IMG/VR virus record: IMGVR_UViG_3300020477_001611
Coordinates: 1 to 64,000 of that record
Direction: 5' to 3' (one strand)
DNA from: a virus
DNA: 64,000 bases
The notes under the pieces are model-generated. The model made no database searches. It worked only from the letters and a program-made list of their open reading frames with translations, and was not told the origin of the DNA. Positions within the stretch are counted from its first letter, which is position 1. Each line of letters begins with the position of its first letter. Below, piece by piece: positions 48,243 to 59,900 of the stretch. Position numbers and translations under genes: made by a program.

Positions 48243-50048
48243 CTAAAAGCCCCCCTCGCCGATCAGATAAAAAATTCCATTATAATATTCAGAATGTCCT
48301 TTGACCCTGCAAAGAATTGCCTGCTGGCCAGTCAATTGATCAACAACCGAACTACCCAAATCTTTCCACACAAAACCAGCCACCGTGTCCTTTAAGAAAT
48401 CTAAATACTCAAATTCATATTTTTGCTCAGAAACTGTTGTCAGTGTAGTAAACTTTGGCAGCGAAGTAATCGATGTCAACGCTTCTTGAATCTCGTCTGA
48501 TTCTCCACAATTAATATCTAAATTTTTATCATTTCTAAGCTTATCAGCTGCTAATATTTCTTTTATATTTATAACTTTAAAAGAAGGTATTAATTGAAGA
48601 GTCGATGTTAGATCAAATGACTTGACATTTAGTTTTGCCAATGTATCTTTCCCCTCGGTGGCACCCTGAAAAGTTGAGCCCGCCGAAGCCTTTAAGTTAT
48701 AATTTGCCACAGTAGACAAAGGTAAATTTAAATTTATATTACTCTGTATCCTCACCCGCTGTAAAAAAGAAAAATCATAAAAAGTTAATGGTGTTTTAGG
48801 GTAAGTAAATTTAGGATATGTAATAGCGGTCGATGGTTTGTTGTTTTTAACAATTTTAGTTTTATCAGAATCCAACTTAGATGTAATCTCTCCAATAAAA
48901 TCAAAAAGTATTTTTTGATATTCCAAATCAGAAACCGCCACGCTCTCATTAACCAGTGCATCAAACTCCATTGGTATTGGCTCCTTAGTATAAAAAGCAC
49001 TAACAGTTGCAGAAATAAAACCTTTATCCTGTTTGTTGTCTTCTATTTGAGTAATATAGTTGCGTGCAGTCTTTTTAGTTCGATCATCAAAAAGCATTCT
49101 CAATTCCAAATCGTATTCAGTAACCCGGCTCACGTCTCTAATAGAAAAATCAAAGAACAGTTTCCCTGAAGAATTGCCCACCTTAAGATCCTTAGCAACA
49201 TTACAATCGGCCACCACAGTTGATACCACCACTTGATTGTCTGGTCTTTTTAATTTCTTTAAATAAACTTGGCTCTTTAAAACAAAGGCGCTCCAATCAG
49301 GAATAGCCGAAGCCAAACTTGGAAATGCAGCGTAAACACTTAAAAACTTTTCCATGTCAAAAGCAAAAACCCCAAGCATCTCGTCTGTGGGTGACGCAGT
49401 ATAATAAATGTTGGAAAGGTATTTTTCCTCAAAAAGCTTTAATTTTGCTTGAGCTTGCGAGAATAAAGGCGATGTAAAATCTAAAATAGAAAAATTAACT
49501 GGTATTTGTGGGAGGCTTTTTATGTTGGCGTTCCCCTTGTCAAAGAGCTTAGTTTGGTAGACTATCCCTTCTTTGGTGTTTTCATCAAATAAAGAAACAA
49601 AAATCTTAAAGTTCTGATAATCACGATTAATATTTAAACTTATCCGCTTTGTCATTATTTCGTCTAAAGTGCAAGCCATCTGAGGTATCACAAGCGTCCC
49701 CAGTTTTTGATCTTCCGTTCTATTGCTTGTAAAAAAAATAGACTCAATAACGGAGCGTGAAGCTTCACTGCTACTAAAATTAAAATCATTCAAATAGCTC
49801 AATAAATTTTGATCAGCAAAAATTATATTTGCATTCGGAAAATTAAAGTCATCTTCACGCTCAACATAATTCAATGAAAATGTAGCCACGTCGCCACTTA
49901 TAACCGGAGTTGTAACTTCAATTTGAAAATCGCCCTCCACAACAGATGATAGCTCGGGTGGCCACACAAACAATAAATCATTATCATAATTTAATTCTTC
50001 TGTGGTAGCCCCTTGTACGGCGCTCATGAGACTATAAAGGCTAGCCAT
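48243..50048 (-). CDS. Unrecognised 601-residue structural protein
   Basis: The protein is beta-rich, with strands such as GDFQIEVTTPVISGDVATFS, then KIFVSLFDENTKEGIVYQTK, and later DVSRVTEYDLELRMLFDDRT, mixed with helical connections. There are only three cysteines and no membrane segment. It lies between the 295-residue and 994-residue genes with gaps of 2-3 bases, so the three are co-expressed and probably physically joined in the baseplate or side structures. I do not recognise a T4 counterpart. Confidence 0.68.
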   Translation of the reverse strand: MASLYSLMSAVQGATTEELNYDNDLLFVWPPELSSVVEGDFQIEVTTPVISGDVATFSLNYVEREDDFNFPNANIIFADQNLLSYLNDFNFSSSEASRSVIESIFFTSNRTEDQKLGTLVIPQMACTLDEIMTKRISLNINRDYQNFKIFVSLFDENTKEGIVYQTKLFDKGNANIKSLPQIPVNFSILDFTSPLFSQAQAKLKLFEEKYLSNIYYTASPTDEMLGVFAFDMEKFLSVYAAFPSLASAIPDWSAFVLKSQVYLKKLKRPDNQVVVSTVVADCNVAKDLKVGNSSGKLFFDFSIRDVSRVTEYDLELRMLFDDRTKKTARNYITQIEDNKQDKGFISATVSAFYTKEPIPMEFDALVNESVAVSDLEYQKILFDFIGEITSKLDSDKTKIVKNNKPSTAITYPKFTYPKTPLTFYDFSFLQRVRIQSNINLNLPLSTVANYNLKASAGSTFQGATEGKDTLAKLNVKSFDLTSTLQLIPSFKVINIKEILAADKLRNDKNLDINCGESDEIQEALTSITSLPKFTTLTTVSEQKYEFEYLDFLKDTVAGFVWKDLGSSVVDQLTGQQAILCRVKGHSEYYNGIFYLIGEGGF

Positions 50049-50050
50049 TT

Positions 50051-50938
50051 TTACCCTCCGCTCCCCGGCTCAACACACTCATCTTCTGTAGTTTTTACGG
50101 TCATATCTTCATCGACAAATGTAACTTTAGTTTTGCCAACAGCTTCGTCGGTAGCAATATTAAAATACCATTCTACAGAATCTTCTGTTATGATTTCATC
50201 ATTAAAATAGAGTGGCTTCATCTCTTTAAGGTTGTTCTCTTGGTCATACTCGTACTTATAAACCTCAATTGTGAAACCGTGAGAAGACGATAATACATTT
50301 TCCTCTTGAACAAGCATCGTGAAATCATCAAATGATTTTTTTAAAAACATCACTGAATTTTCGTTGCCCTTTGGAAAAACATCTTGGGTTGTAAGATTTT
50401 TACTAGCAGCTAATTGCTTATTAAAAAACGCACTTTTTGAAGTTGAATTAGTGTCTGTTTTATCAACCCCTTCGTAAGTTCTTAACTTATAATCGCATCT
50501 TAAATCTAATTGAGGAACTTTTTCTCGGCTCCCCCCTGCTGCAGCGGCAGCTTCAGGAAGATCATAACTAATCTGCGTCGAGCCAGTAACTAATTGGCCT
50601 GCGAGCATTTTAATAGACCATGCTGGTTTATAACTATCAAAGATACTAAATGTTCCCAAGCTTGGATATTGATTTGCCAAGGGTTTTCTCTTTTCTTTAA
50701 AATTAATGGCTTTCTGAAACCCGGACTGGGCTTTTATATATGGCCCCTGTTTGATTCTATCAGAAGCTTCATTTTGTTCTTCGGTGTCGGTTCGGTTGGC
50801 CCAAGCAATGTCATAAAGAACACCCTCATCAAAAAACTCATAATAAGCAGGCTTCAACTCGCCCCTTGACAACTTTTCCCTGCCAACTCGCGTAAGTCGA
50901 AAATCAATCACCTCTTCTTTTCTATCAAAAAACGTCAT
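50051..50938 (-). CDS. Structural protein with LTRVGREKL N-terminal module (295 residues)
   Basis: The N-terminus MTFFDRKEEVIDFRLTRVGR, EKLSRGELKPAYYEFFDEGV and LYD resembles the start of the 321-residue protein (LTDVGRKMLARAD, then DDEINYSLYD). Both share an LTxxGRxxL plus acidic loop module found in many aquatic T4-like phages. The later part is beta-rich (HGFTIEVYKYEYDQENNLKE). It follows the giant 3140-residue gene, with a gap of 21 bases. The module probably mediates contact to the baseplate or a fibre. Function is otherwise unknown. Confidence 0.7.
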   Translation of the reverse strand: MTFFDRKEEVIDFRLTRVGREKLSRGELKPAYYEFFDEGVLYDIAWANRTDTEEQNEASDRIKQGPYIKAQSGFQKAINFKEKRKPLANQYPSLGTFSIFDSYKPAWSIKMLAGQLVTGSTQISYDLPEAAAAAGGSREKVPQLDLRCDYKLRTYEGVDKTDTNSTSKSAFFNKQLAASKNLTTQDVFPKGNENSVMFLKKSFDDFTMLVQEENVLSSSHGFTIEVYKYEYDQENNLKEMKPLYFNDEIITEDSVEWYFNIATDEAVGKTKVTFVDEDMTVKTTEDECVEPGSGG

Positions 50939-50959
50939 TTAATAAACTCTTTCTTATAA

Positions 50960-53900
50960 TTAGCCATAATATGCTTTTTCCCACGATACATGATCTTTAC
51001 ATGGCATCCAATATTGACCCATAGCATGTACCTGCCCTTGACAGCCTTCGTTGGTGTAGCTCTCAGATGTTGCTATTGCAGCGTTTCGATCTTCATAAAG
51101 CTCTTCTGGCGGGATGCTGGCTAGTGGATCCTCTTCTTCCTCTGCCGGCTCCTCTTCTTCGTAAACACAACTGCCATCATCAACTGTTGCCTTTTCATTA
51201 TAGTTGTTGGCGTTAGAATCCGTGCACCCATAGATGATTTCATCCTCAATGCCAGCCTCAAATGGGTCTTCCTCTTCGAAAGCGCCGAGGTCGGACAGGT
51301 CACCAGTAAAAAGCTCATCAGATCTTGAAGGAGGCATCTCATCTGCGCTATCCTCTAACACGCACTTGCAATTTTTACACACATAGCCGCCATCAGTATC
51401 GCACGTTCCAAGGGCTCCGTCACTGCTGCACTCCGCGTCGGGATTAGGCTCACAAGAAACCGTCACGTCGCTAGATAAGGCGCTCATGGTGGTCTTGCAG
51501 GTGTGACACTCTGGGCAGTCATCATCGTTCTTGCAAACCGGCTCTTCTTCTTCCCGTGGCGGCACATATGGTAGCCCGCACTTAATAACCAATTCTTCAA
51601 AAGATTGTCCCTGTTCTGGCGACAACTCTATCCCCAGTGATAAAAGCTCTTGTAAACGAGCCAACTCTTGCAGTTCGGGTGATGAACAAATTGCTTGTGT
51701 TGGCGCAGCGGTGTTTGTTGGCGCTGAGATGGTAAGTGGTTCGCCAAGGGCTGCTCTTTTCGCAATGACCTCTTCAGGTCTAATATAGCCACCACCACGA
51801 ATATCTTTTATTCTATTGGGTGCATCGTTTCTGACCTCAAAACCGACTTCCATCTTACCTAGCTCGATCAACGAGAAATAATCATAGGGCCAATTATAGG
51901 AAAAGCGCTGGGCGATTGGATAACGATAAGCGGGCACCCCAGTCAATGCTGCTTGTGTAACATAATAATCGTATTCGGCTCGCTTTTTAATTTTGAAAAT
52001 ACGCCATCTTATATCTTTAGGTATCTTTTTGTCCCTAAATCCATTATATTGAAAAATTGTTGGTGATAACAATTCGCCATCCACCAATGGATGTTCTATA
52101 ATAACAGTCTCAGTTTCGGGGGTAACAGCTTGGGAGGGCATCACCCCCTGCCACCATTTTGATAGATCTGCCTGTGTTAGTGTAGAAGTAAACTCGCTAA
52201 TATACATTGAAAATGGTGGATTAACATTGCCATATTCCTCCTTTGTAGTTGGCACCCTTTTGGCCTGATCTCGTTTCCAGACGAAATCATAAATAGGGGG
52301 CACCACATACTTATCCATTTTCTTAATCATATCTGCAACCGAATTAGTCGTTAGGCGGTCCTGCCTTACATCGGCATAGCTTTTTTCAAAAATGTTAAAT
52401 GGAATTTCAAAGTATGTTTCTTCACCAGTTTCACAATCTACATAAAAAGGTATGGCACATATTGCTTCTTCCACAATTTGTTCAGCCTTAAATCGCCCAA
52501 TGGGCTCAGGTCGACTTGCAAAACCACAGGCTTCCACCAATGACCCTGTTAGTTCGCGGTTAATTGCATCTGGATATACGGAGTTTCCGCTCCACGAGGC
52601 CTTGCTCAGTTTCATGTTGAGGCGCGTGGCAGTGCCCGAAAGTTCTGTAGCTGCAACATCTGAAAACTGATGCCACATTCCCCTAGTACCGCACACGGTG
52701 CCCGCCGTGCCGATCGAGTGGGGATTTGGCTCGGCCGTTGGTGCGACTGGGTTGGCTGTGCTAGCATCACCATCTTTAAAGAAGTTTAATACAGGCGCCT
52801 CCCACTTTGTTCGTATTGTCCACCTCTTATCTGCATCAAGCTCAAACATGTCAATACTTGCTGACAAAGCCATGAAGCTGGCCGACGAGGGTACCATGGA
52901 ATTGCTGTTAATGGCAGTGGCACACGCATTATTTCCAGCGCCATTTAGCTCAGTCCAACTGTTTGAATTTCGTATGGTTGAATTGGCAATGATATCCGAA
53001 AATGAAAAAGAAGATTGGCCGACCTTTCCGCTACTTGGCAGTAAATTGGTGGGATCGAACTCTAATGTCGCTCTTGTGTAGGCGGGGGCGGAATAATGGA
53101 ACGAGGAGCCGCCGAAGACATCGCCAATGCAGGCGGCGGGGGCGCCGCAGCCATAACAGTTGTTGGCGGCAACAAAATCAAAATACGCCGCTTGTCCCTC
53201 ATATGCCATAAACATCACCCCGGGTGGGGCATGATGAATATAGGGATATGGTCCAAAAGCTGCGGGGTTTGAATATTGTACAAAAGAGACTGGCTTTGTT
53301 ATTATAACGTCCATTGCAAACTTTTTGACGCCGGCGCTTGAACTCAATGGCCCTTCAAAGGTCCATGATGATTCTGGCGCAGATTTAAAAGTTGTTAGGC
53401 CATCTAGGAAAAAATTGGGCACTTCTGCAAAAAAATTATGAGCAGCGTACTGGTAAAGTCCATCTGTTTTATTGACGGCACCGGTGGTGTCTTGCACTAT
53501 CGGCATCGGACTATGGGCCGAATAATAGCTGCCGCTACTGGGGCATATTTGAAAAATGTTGCCCACATATTCATGAGGGGCCAATATTGCATCAAAGGGT
53601 GCGCGTGATTCAAATTCTTGATCAATGCTTGCAGATGCGCGGCCGGCGATAGTCGATTTATAAGGGAAATCACAAGCAAGGCCGGCCTTGATGGAGTTAT
53701 AGCCAATCCCGGGGGCCCAAAATGGCATTAAAGAAGTCTCATAAGTGGGAGAGTTTCCAAGCGGAATGCTGGACGGCGTATTTCCGGGCCCTTGGTCGTA
53801 GTCTGAATTGGCATAAGACTGAGAGAAAATCTGCGCCAACTGAACTGTTCTTTGTTGTGGGTAGAAACCATCCTTGGGCAAAATTTGCTTTACGACATCA

Positions 53901-56900
53901 AACGCCAGTCTTATGGCTGTCGGCTCTCCATAATAGTCTTTCAATTCCTGTAAGTAAGTTAATTTACTAGTAGTCGCATATCTTTCTATAGAATCTCTCC
54001 TAGATTCTGTATCTCCCGCAGGAGCACCGACGCCGCCATGGCCAGTAAAGCCGCTACCGGTCAGGGCGTATTCATATATATTGTTAACATAATTGCCGCC
54101 ATGAGAAATATGCACTTCCCTAACAAAATTAGAAATTGTAAATTCGGGCATGAGGGAATAATCTTGCCCAATTAACTTTGCATCTTTTGAAAAATCATCG
54201 TAAGAGGTAAAAAAGGCACCAGTGCCAGCCTGAGCCTGTACCACATTCTTAGCGCGGCTTGTATCTAGTGTGAATGCATATCGAGAGTTTATTTCGCCGG
54301 CGACGATGGCGCCTTGGCCAGTAGAGCCTGTATTTCTCATTATGACGCCCGATTCTTCATGATCTGCTGCGGCGCCGGTCGTAGAAACATCCATAGGCCA
54401 GCCGCTGGCCGTTATATTGGTGCCAGCGATATCAGCAAGAACATTATCTTCGCGTATTGCGAGAAGATCGCTCTTCCAAAAAGAAACGTATTGTTCTCTT
54501 TCGCGTATTAAATTGCGGAAAACATTTTCATCCTTTGGAAATAGAACCTCAGAGTATAAAATGTTCTTCCACTTGCCGCTTAATTTATAAAAATCTGAAT
54601 TTTGTAAATCTCTTGTAGGAGCGTTTAAATCAAAATTCTTATTTTCTATTGCATTCTTTTCCTTGCTGTAGTCCCGAGCGAAATAATGATATTCGTTGCC
54701 AAAAGCATATTCTATGGTGCCCGTCACATCATCGATAGCCTGAATTACCTTTTTATGTTTAATTGTAACGGGCGATTGCACTAAATCAGTGCGACTGTCA
54801 ATTAGCTTATTTCGATTATCATCAAGCACTTTTCTCACATTTTGATAAAGACTGTATTTCCTTAAATCATTTGCCGCTTTTGTTTGACGCACCCGAAGTT
54901 GTTTCCAAGTCGGCCAACCATATGGACCATTATTGTTTAACAAAAAGGTATTGGTGGAAATAGCCTGATATTGCTGTGCGTGAGTTTCTCCAAGCGTATA
55001 AATATTAAAGTACGATGAGGTGGTGGAGGCAGTTGTAAATATATTACTAGCTGTATCAAAAGTGCCTAAAACTATAGTATTATCTCCAACAAAAGAAACT
55101 CCTTGCGTATTGCCGCCATAAGTAGCAGCCTTTGCGCCCGGGACGGGGTACCATGAGAAGTGGCCGCCGCTGATGAACTGGATGCTAGCTGAATATTCAT
55201 AGCCATAAATTGGTGAATAATCACTTGCAGTAGCATCATTCTCAAACCCGTTTCCGGTTCCATATTCAGGGCCCGAACTTGTCAAAAGGCCCGGAGCGGT
55301 TGTAAGAAGTGCCTCGTTTGGATATCCCCTCTTTTGAGCAATCCAAGAGTCTGCTATCCAACGATACTGCACATCCGACTTGGGAATGCCGTGGCCCACA
55401 TAGGCGTTGTCGTATACTGTCTTGGGAGATTCCAACGATGAGGATATCTGATAGCCCACGTTTCGCTGATTCTTTTGATAAGAGCCGCTTGGGGCCAACA
55501 AGACCGAATCGTAGCCGCCACTAAGAGCGTGCCTTGTTAGCAGTGTCTGCAGCGCATTTCTCACTACCAAGTTTCTGTAAGGAAGGGCATTGTAGACAGA
55601 ATACTCTGCACTTTCCACATCAAGGGCGTTTTCTGCAGAAGTTTCGGGGCCGCCGGGTGCGGAGAACCTATTAACAATAATGCTATCAGTGCTGCCCGTT
55701 AAATCGCGGCGCAAGGCTGCTCGATCATCGAAAGTTATATTGGTTACAGTTTCTATTGCGTCGTTAGTAACGCCGCTGCCGGTGGTACCCAGAGAGAGAA
55801 TATAATATCTATTATTTTCGCGGCGCCCAGATGTTTGTACGATCTCGTAATTGTAATTATAGTTATTATAATTTATTCCAATTGAATTCGAAACTTTAAT
55901 GTTTGCTATGTTTACTGGGCTTTTGGCGCCTGCCGCTCTTAAAAGAGTTCCCACTGGGCGGTCTTTATCATATTCACCGTCAACTATTCTTGGATTCCTA
56001 AGCTCAAAGCCATCTGTTGCATGGTCGGCAAAGTTTAATTGATAGCCCTCTTTGCGAACTCTGGCGTCTCCAGACGAAGAATAGTTTAAAAGATTTCCAT
56101 GTCTATATTGATAGCCGCCGACCTGTTCTTCGGTGTAAGTTCCTTGCATTGGCACTTCTTTATCAAAATGATAAGAGTCAACATGGGCGTTAACAAGGTC
56201 GGCATTATTCCCCAAAGTCGTTGCCAATATTTGTTGATAAGCCGAGGGTGTCTCGCCCGATGCACTCAAAATGGTGAATGGCAAATAAGAGTAAGGTGGA
56301 AGTTGTGTTGAATCTTCGTTTGTTGAAACTGAAATTGGGAAACGGCGCCGCCCATTAGAAGTTTCATCGCGTGAACCAGAATAAGTATAATACGGCGTAT
56401 TATTAATGTTTTTAACCGCATTCGACAGGCCGGCACGAGATAGGATGGAAATTCCATCTGTTGCCGCCCTTTCAGAAAAAGTCCCTAAATAATAATTTGG
56501 TCGCGATTCATTGTTTAAATTCACGCCTGCGTGGAGAGATCGGTATGCAGCCATATCAAAATTGCTATAAGGCGTTGCGCTACGAGAGTAAACCATGGCT
56601 GCATTATTTTGTAAAGCATAGCGGCTGTGGTTAGCTGGTGCACTTACATTTAAAATACCCGTTGAATCGCGGCGGGCGCTGAAGCGCCACCAGATACGAC
56701 CCTCAGATTGATTTGTGACCACTGGGTCAGTAGGTGCCCTGATCTTACTAACCGTGGGGTAATCCTCTAATCGTGGCTCCCGTTGGTTGGGGGTGAGCCC
56801 CTTAGAACGCTGCATGTCTCTGGGGAATGGAGCATTTCCTGCGAATGAATTCCTAATTGGAATTTGAAGATTGGGATCCGCTCCGCTACCATCCTTTGGT

Positions 56901-59900
56901 GGTGGGGGTGGACTATCATCATCAAATTCGGGATCACCGCCTCCGCTGCCGTCGCCGCCTTGACCGCCTCCGCTCGAAGGTGATCCCTTGACTAAATCCA
57001 AATCTTGCAATTCTTTTATCTTTGTATATTTGTGTCTATATTTATTCCTCTCCAGAATATGATTTTCAATAACGCTGCGAGCCTTATCGGCCGCGTTCGC
57101 AGAGGCGGGTATCAAATTGTTTAAAACGCCGTCTAGGGCTCCATCAATCCATTTATATAAATTGATATACTTTTCAACATCCGGATTGTTACTAATATTT
57201 TGGAAAAATAAATACCGCAACTTTTCCATAGCCTTATAGTTGGGCCGATACATGTTTACCGGTTCGCCAATTAAATTATTAAAATCACTAATCGATGCAA
57301 AAAAGCCCAACATCGCCTTAGAGATCGTATCGTACATACTGGCCTCGACGGCAAAGAAGTATTTATTTGGCCTTGATAGGCGTGTGAAAAGAGTGTCGTC
57401 TCGCGAAAGAACCTTTACCAAGTCTGAAGTATAAAGATTTTCAGGAAGTTGCTGACGGCTGCTATCAATAAACTTAAAATCTACCACATTCGTAGAGGAT
57501 TCACTAAACTCACTTCCTTGGCCGGCATAATTTGGCCCAACAAGATCAGAATAATTGCCTAGGGGATATCGATTAACGGATCCTGTTGAGGAGCCAGAAG
57601 TGACATCTTTAATTAAAAATTTTCCGCTTGAGTCACTGCCCGTAACATTGTCAAAGTTCCAATACAACGCTAGCGTCTCTATTTTTGGAATATAAGTCCC
57701 CGAAAGAAGCCCCTCGTAAACAAAAGTATTCCTTTCGGGGTACAAACGCCCATATGAACTTACGTCCATAGCGTGCTTTTGAATCTCTTCGTTGGTTAAA
57801 TAATCATACCACACGCGGGTTGAGACAAGGCGCGTATTTGTTTCATTTTGAAGCGCGCCAGTAATGTTAGTCCGATCCGCCCCAAGATAAATACGCTTAC
57901 TGGAGCCGGTCAAAAATGGCCCTGCAGTGTCCGCTACATTCACAGATGCTGAAACAGAAAACTCATTTATTTTAGTACCCAAGCTATAATTGACGCCATA
58001 AAACTCGTAACTAGCTGTAGGGGAGGAGACTGCCTCAGAAGAAAATGGATATTTTTCTGGTCTTATTCTGAGAGCAAAATTCCACTTCTGATTTTCGTAC
58101 ACATTGTCATAGTAGGATGAAGTGAGGGTTGGAAACTCTCCCTGTGAAGATGTAACATAAAAATAGGTTTTATTATTATTGTTGGTGTGTGCATATACCT
58201 TTAAGCCCGCAGGATCATTAGCAGGAACTGTAGTATCAGTAGAATTTGGAGTGGTGCTTGCACTATGGATACCAAACAAAGAAGAAGTTTTTAATTTTGG
58301 CAAATTCCCATCGGGAAAGTTTACAAATTTTGGAAAAAAGATTTCGGCTTCATAGGTAAAGGGAATATCAGCATCAGAGGCTGCGGGCAGATAACCATTA
58401 TCCCCTGTACTACTAGCTGCCAAAGATGGATCAGGATATTGATAAACCACTGCTTGGCGGCTTGTTGAGCTTTTATAACCGGAAAGATCTATTACTTTAT
58501 GCTTAATTGCGGTATTTTCACGATTTTCTCGTAAATCATATTCTTGATTATCAGCATACATGTTGAGGCGAATCACCTCATCATCCACACCAAAACACCG
58601 GAACAAGTTTCTAAAGGCTTTCTCGGTTCCCTTCGCTTTGTTAATATAGGCTAAATTATTATAAATGTTTTGAAAAATTAAGTTTTTTACTTTGAAAACT
58701 TTTTCTTCATAAAGCCTTTTATCGTCTTTCGACAAGACCTCCTGAATTACCCCAGTGTCTATAAACATGCCGGGAATATCAAAACCAAAAGATTTTAAAT
58801 TTCTATGAGTTTGTGGATTTGGTTTAATTTGAGATCCACTAACATAGGAGGGATCCTTTAAACTGGTAAGGGCCCCGATTTGCCCATACAAAACGTCCAA
58901 ATAGCTTCCCAAGGTCTGGCAGGTTTTTTCAATTAAATAACCATTCGCGGCGTCCTCGTCGCGGGCCCACTGCGGGATTGAATTATAAAGGCTTCCAAAA
59001 TTATTTATATCATAGTCGGAACCAGACACAGTCATGTTGGTTTTATAAGTCACAACATCTGGCTGTGTCGCATAAATAACCGGGTCTCCCTTTTCAGTTG
59101 CGACGCCACTCAATGTAATCGCACTTCCGGTTTGCCTAGAGTACGACGAATTATAGCCAGACCAGACACCGTTGGTTAAGCGACCAGAATAATCTAGAAC
59201 AACAGAATCCACCGAAGACGTAAGCGTTATTCCCTCATTAAATTTATAATAAACACTGAGTTTTAAGGGGTCATCATCATTGACCTTCGATGTGTCGGTA
59301 TTACCACCGCCCCCAATATCAAAGAAGTAGTTACGTCCGATCTGCTGGGCGTTTCGCGCCTCTTTCCAATAACGAAACTCATCAATTGAGCCAGAAAGGC
59401 CGCCATAGCCTGTTAAGCCAAAAGTTCCGGCGAGGCTGTCTCCACAGGCGCCTATCGTTCCAATTAGATTACCACTCATAGCTGTAGGCAACGCAGTTGA
59501 CAAAGTAAAATTTACTTCCGTTTCAAAATTTCCATCAAGATAGGCAACAATCCTCATGTTTGTGGCCGAAGTTTCCTGCATAGTGATGGCGTAGTGATGC
59601 CATGTTGAATCTGCAAAAGTGGTAAGAGAGGGAAGGGTGAGATTGGTATAAAACTTGTTTACCAAGGCCGGATTATACTGAGCGTAGGACAGCCAAAAGG
59701 TGTTGTTGTTTAAGCTATGGCGGATATACAACCCCAACTCGTGGCCCGGGTTGCCGTGGCTTGTTTGACCTCCACTAACATGAAATATCATTTCATCAGT
59801 AGTGCCGCCGGCTCCGACGAGTGGTGGAAAATCATCCTTCTTCATCCAAAACTCGATAGTGCTGCCGCTGGCCCAGTTAGCCTCTAGGCTGCCAACTTGA

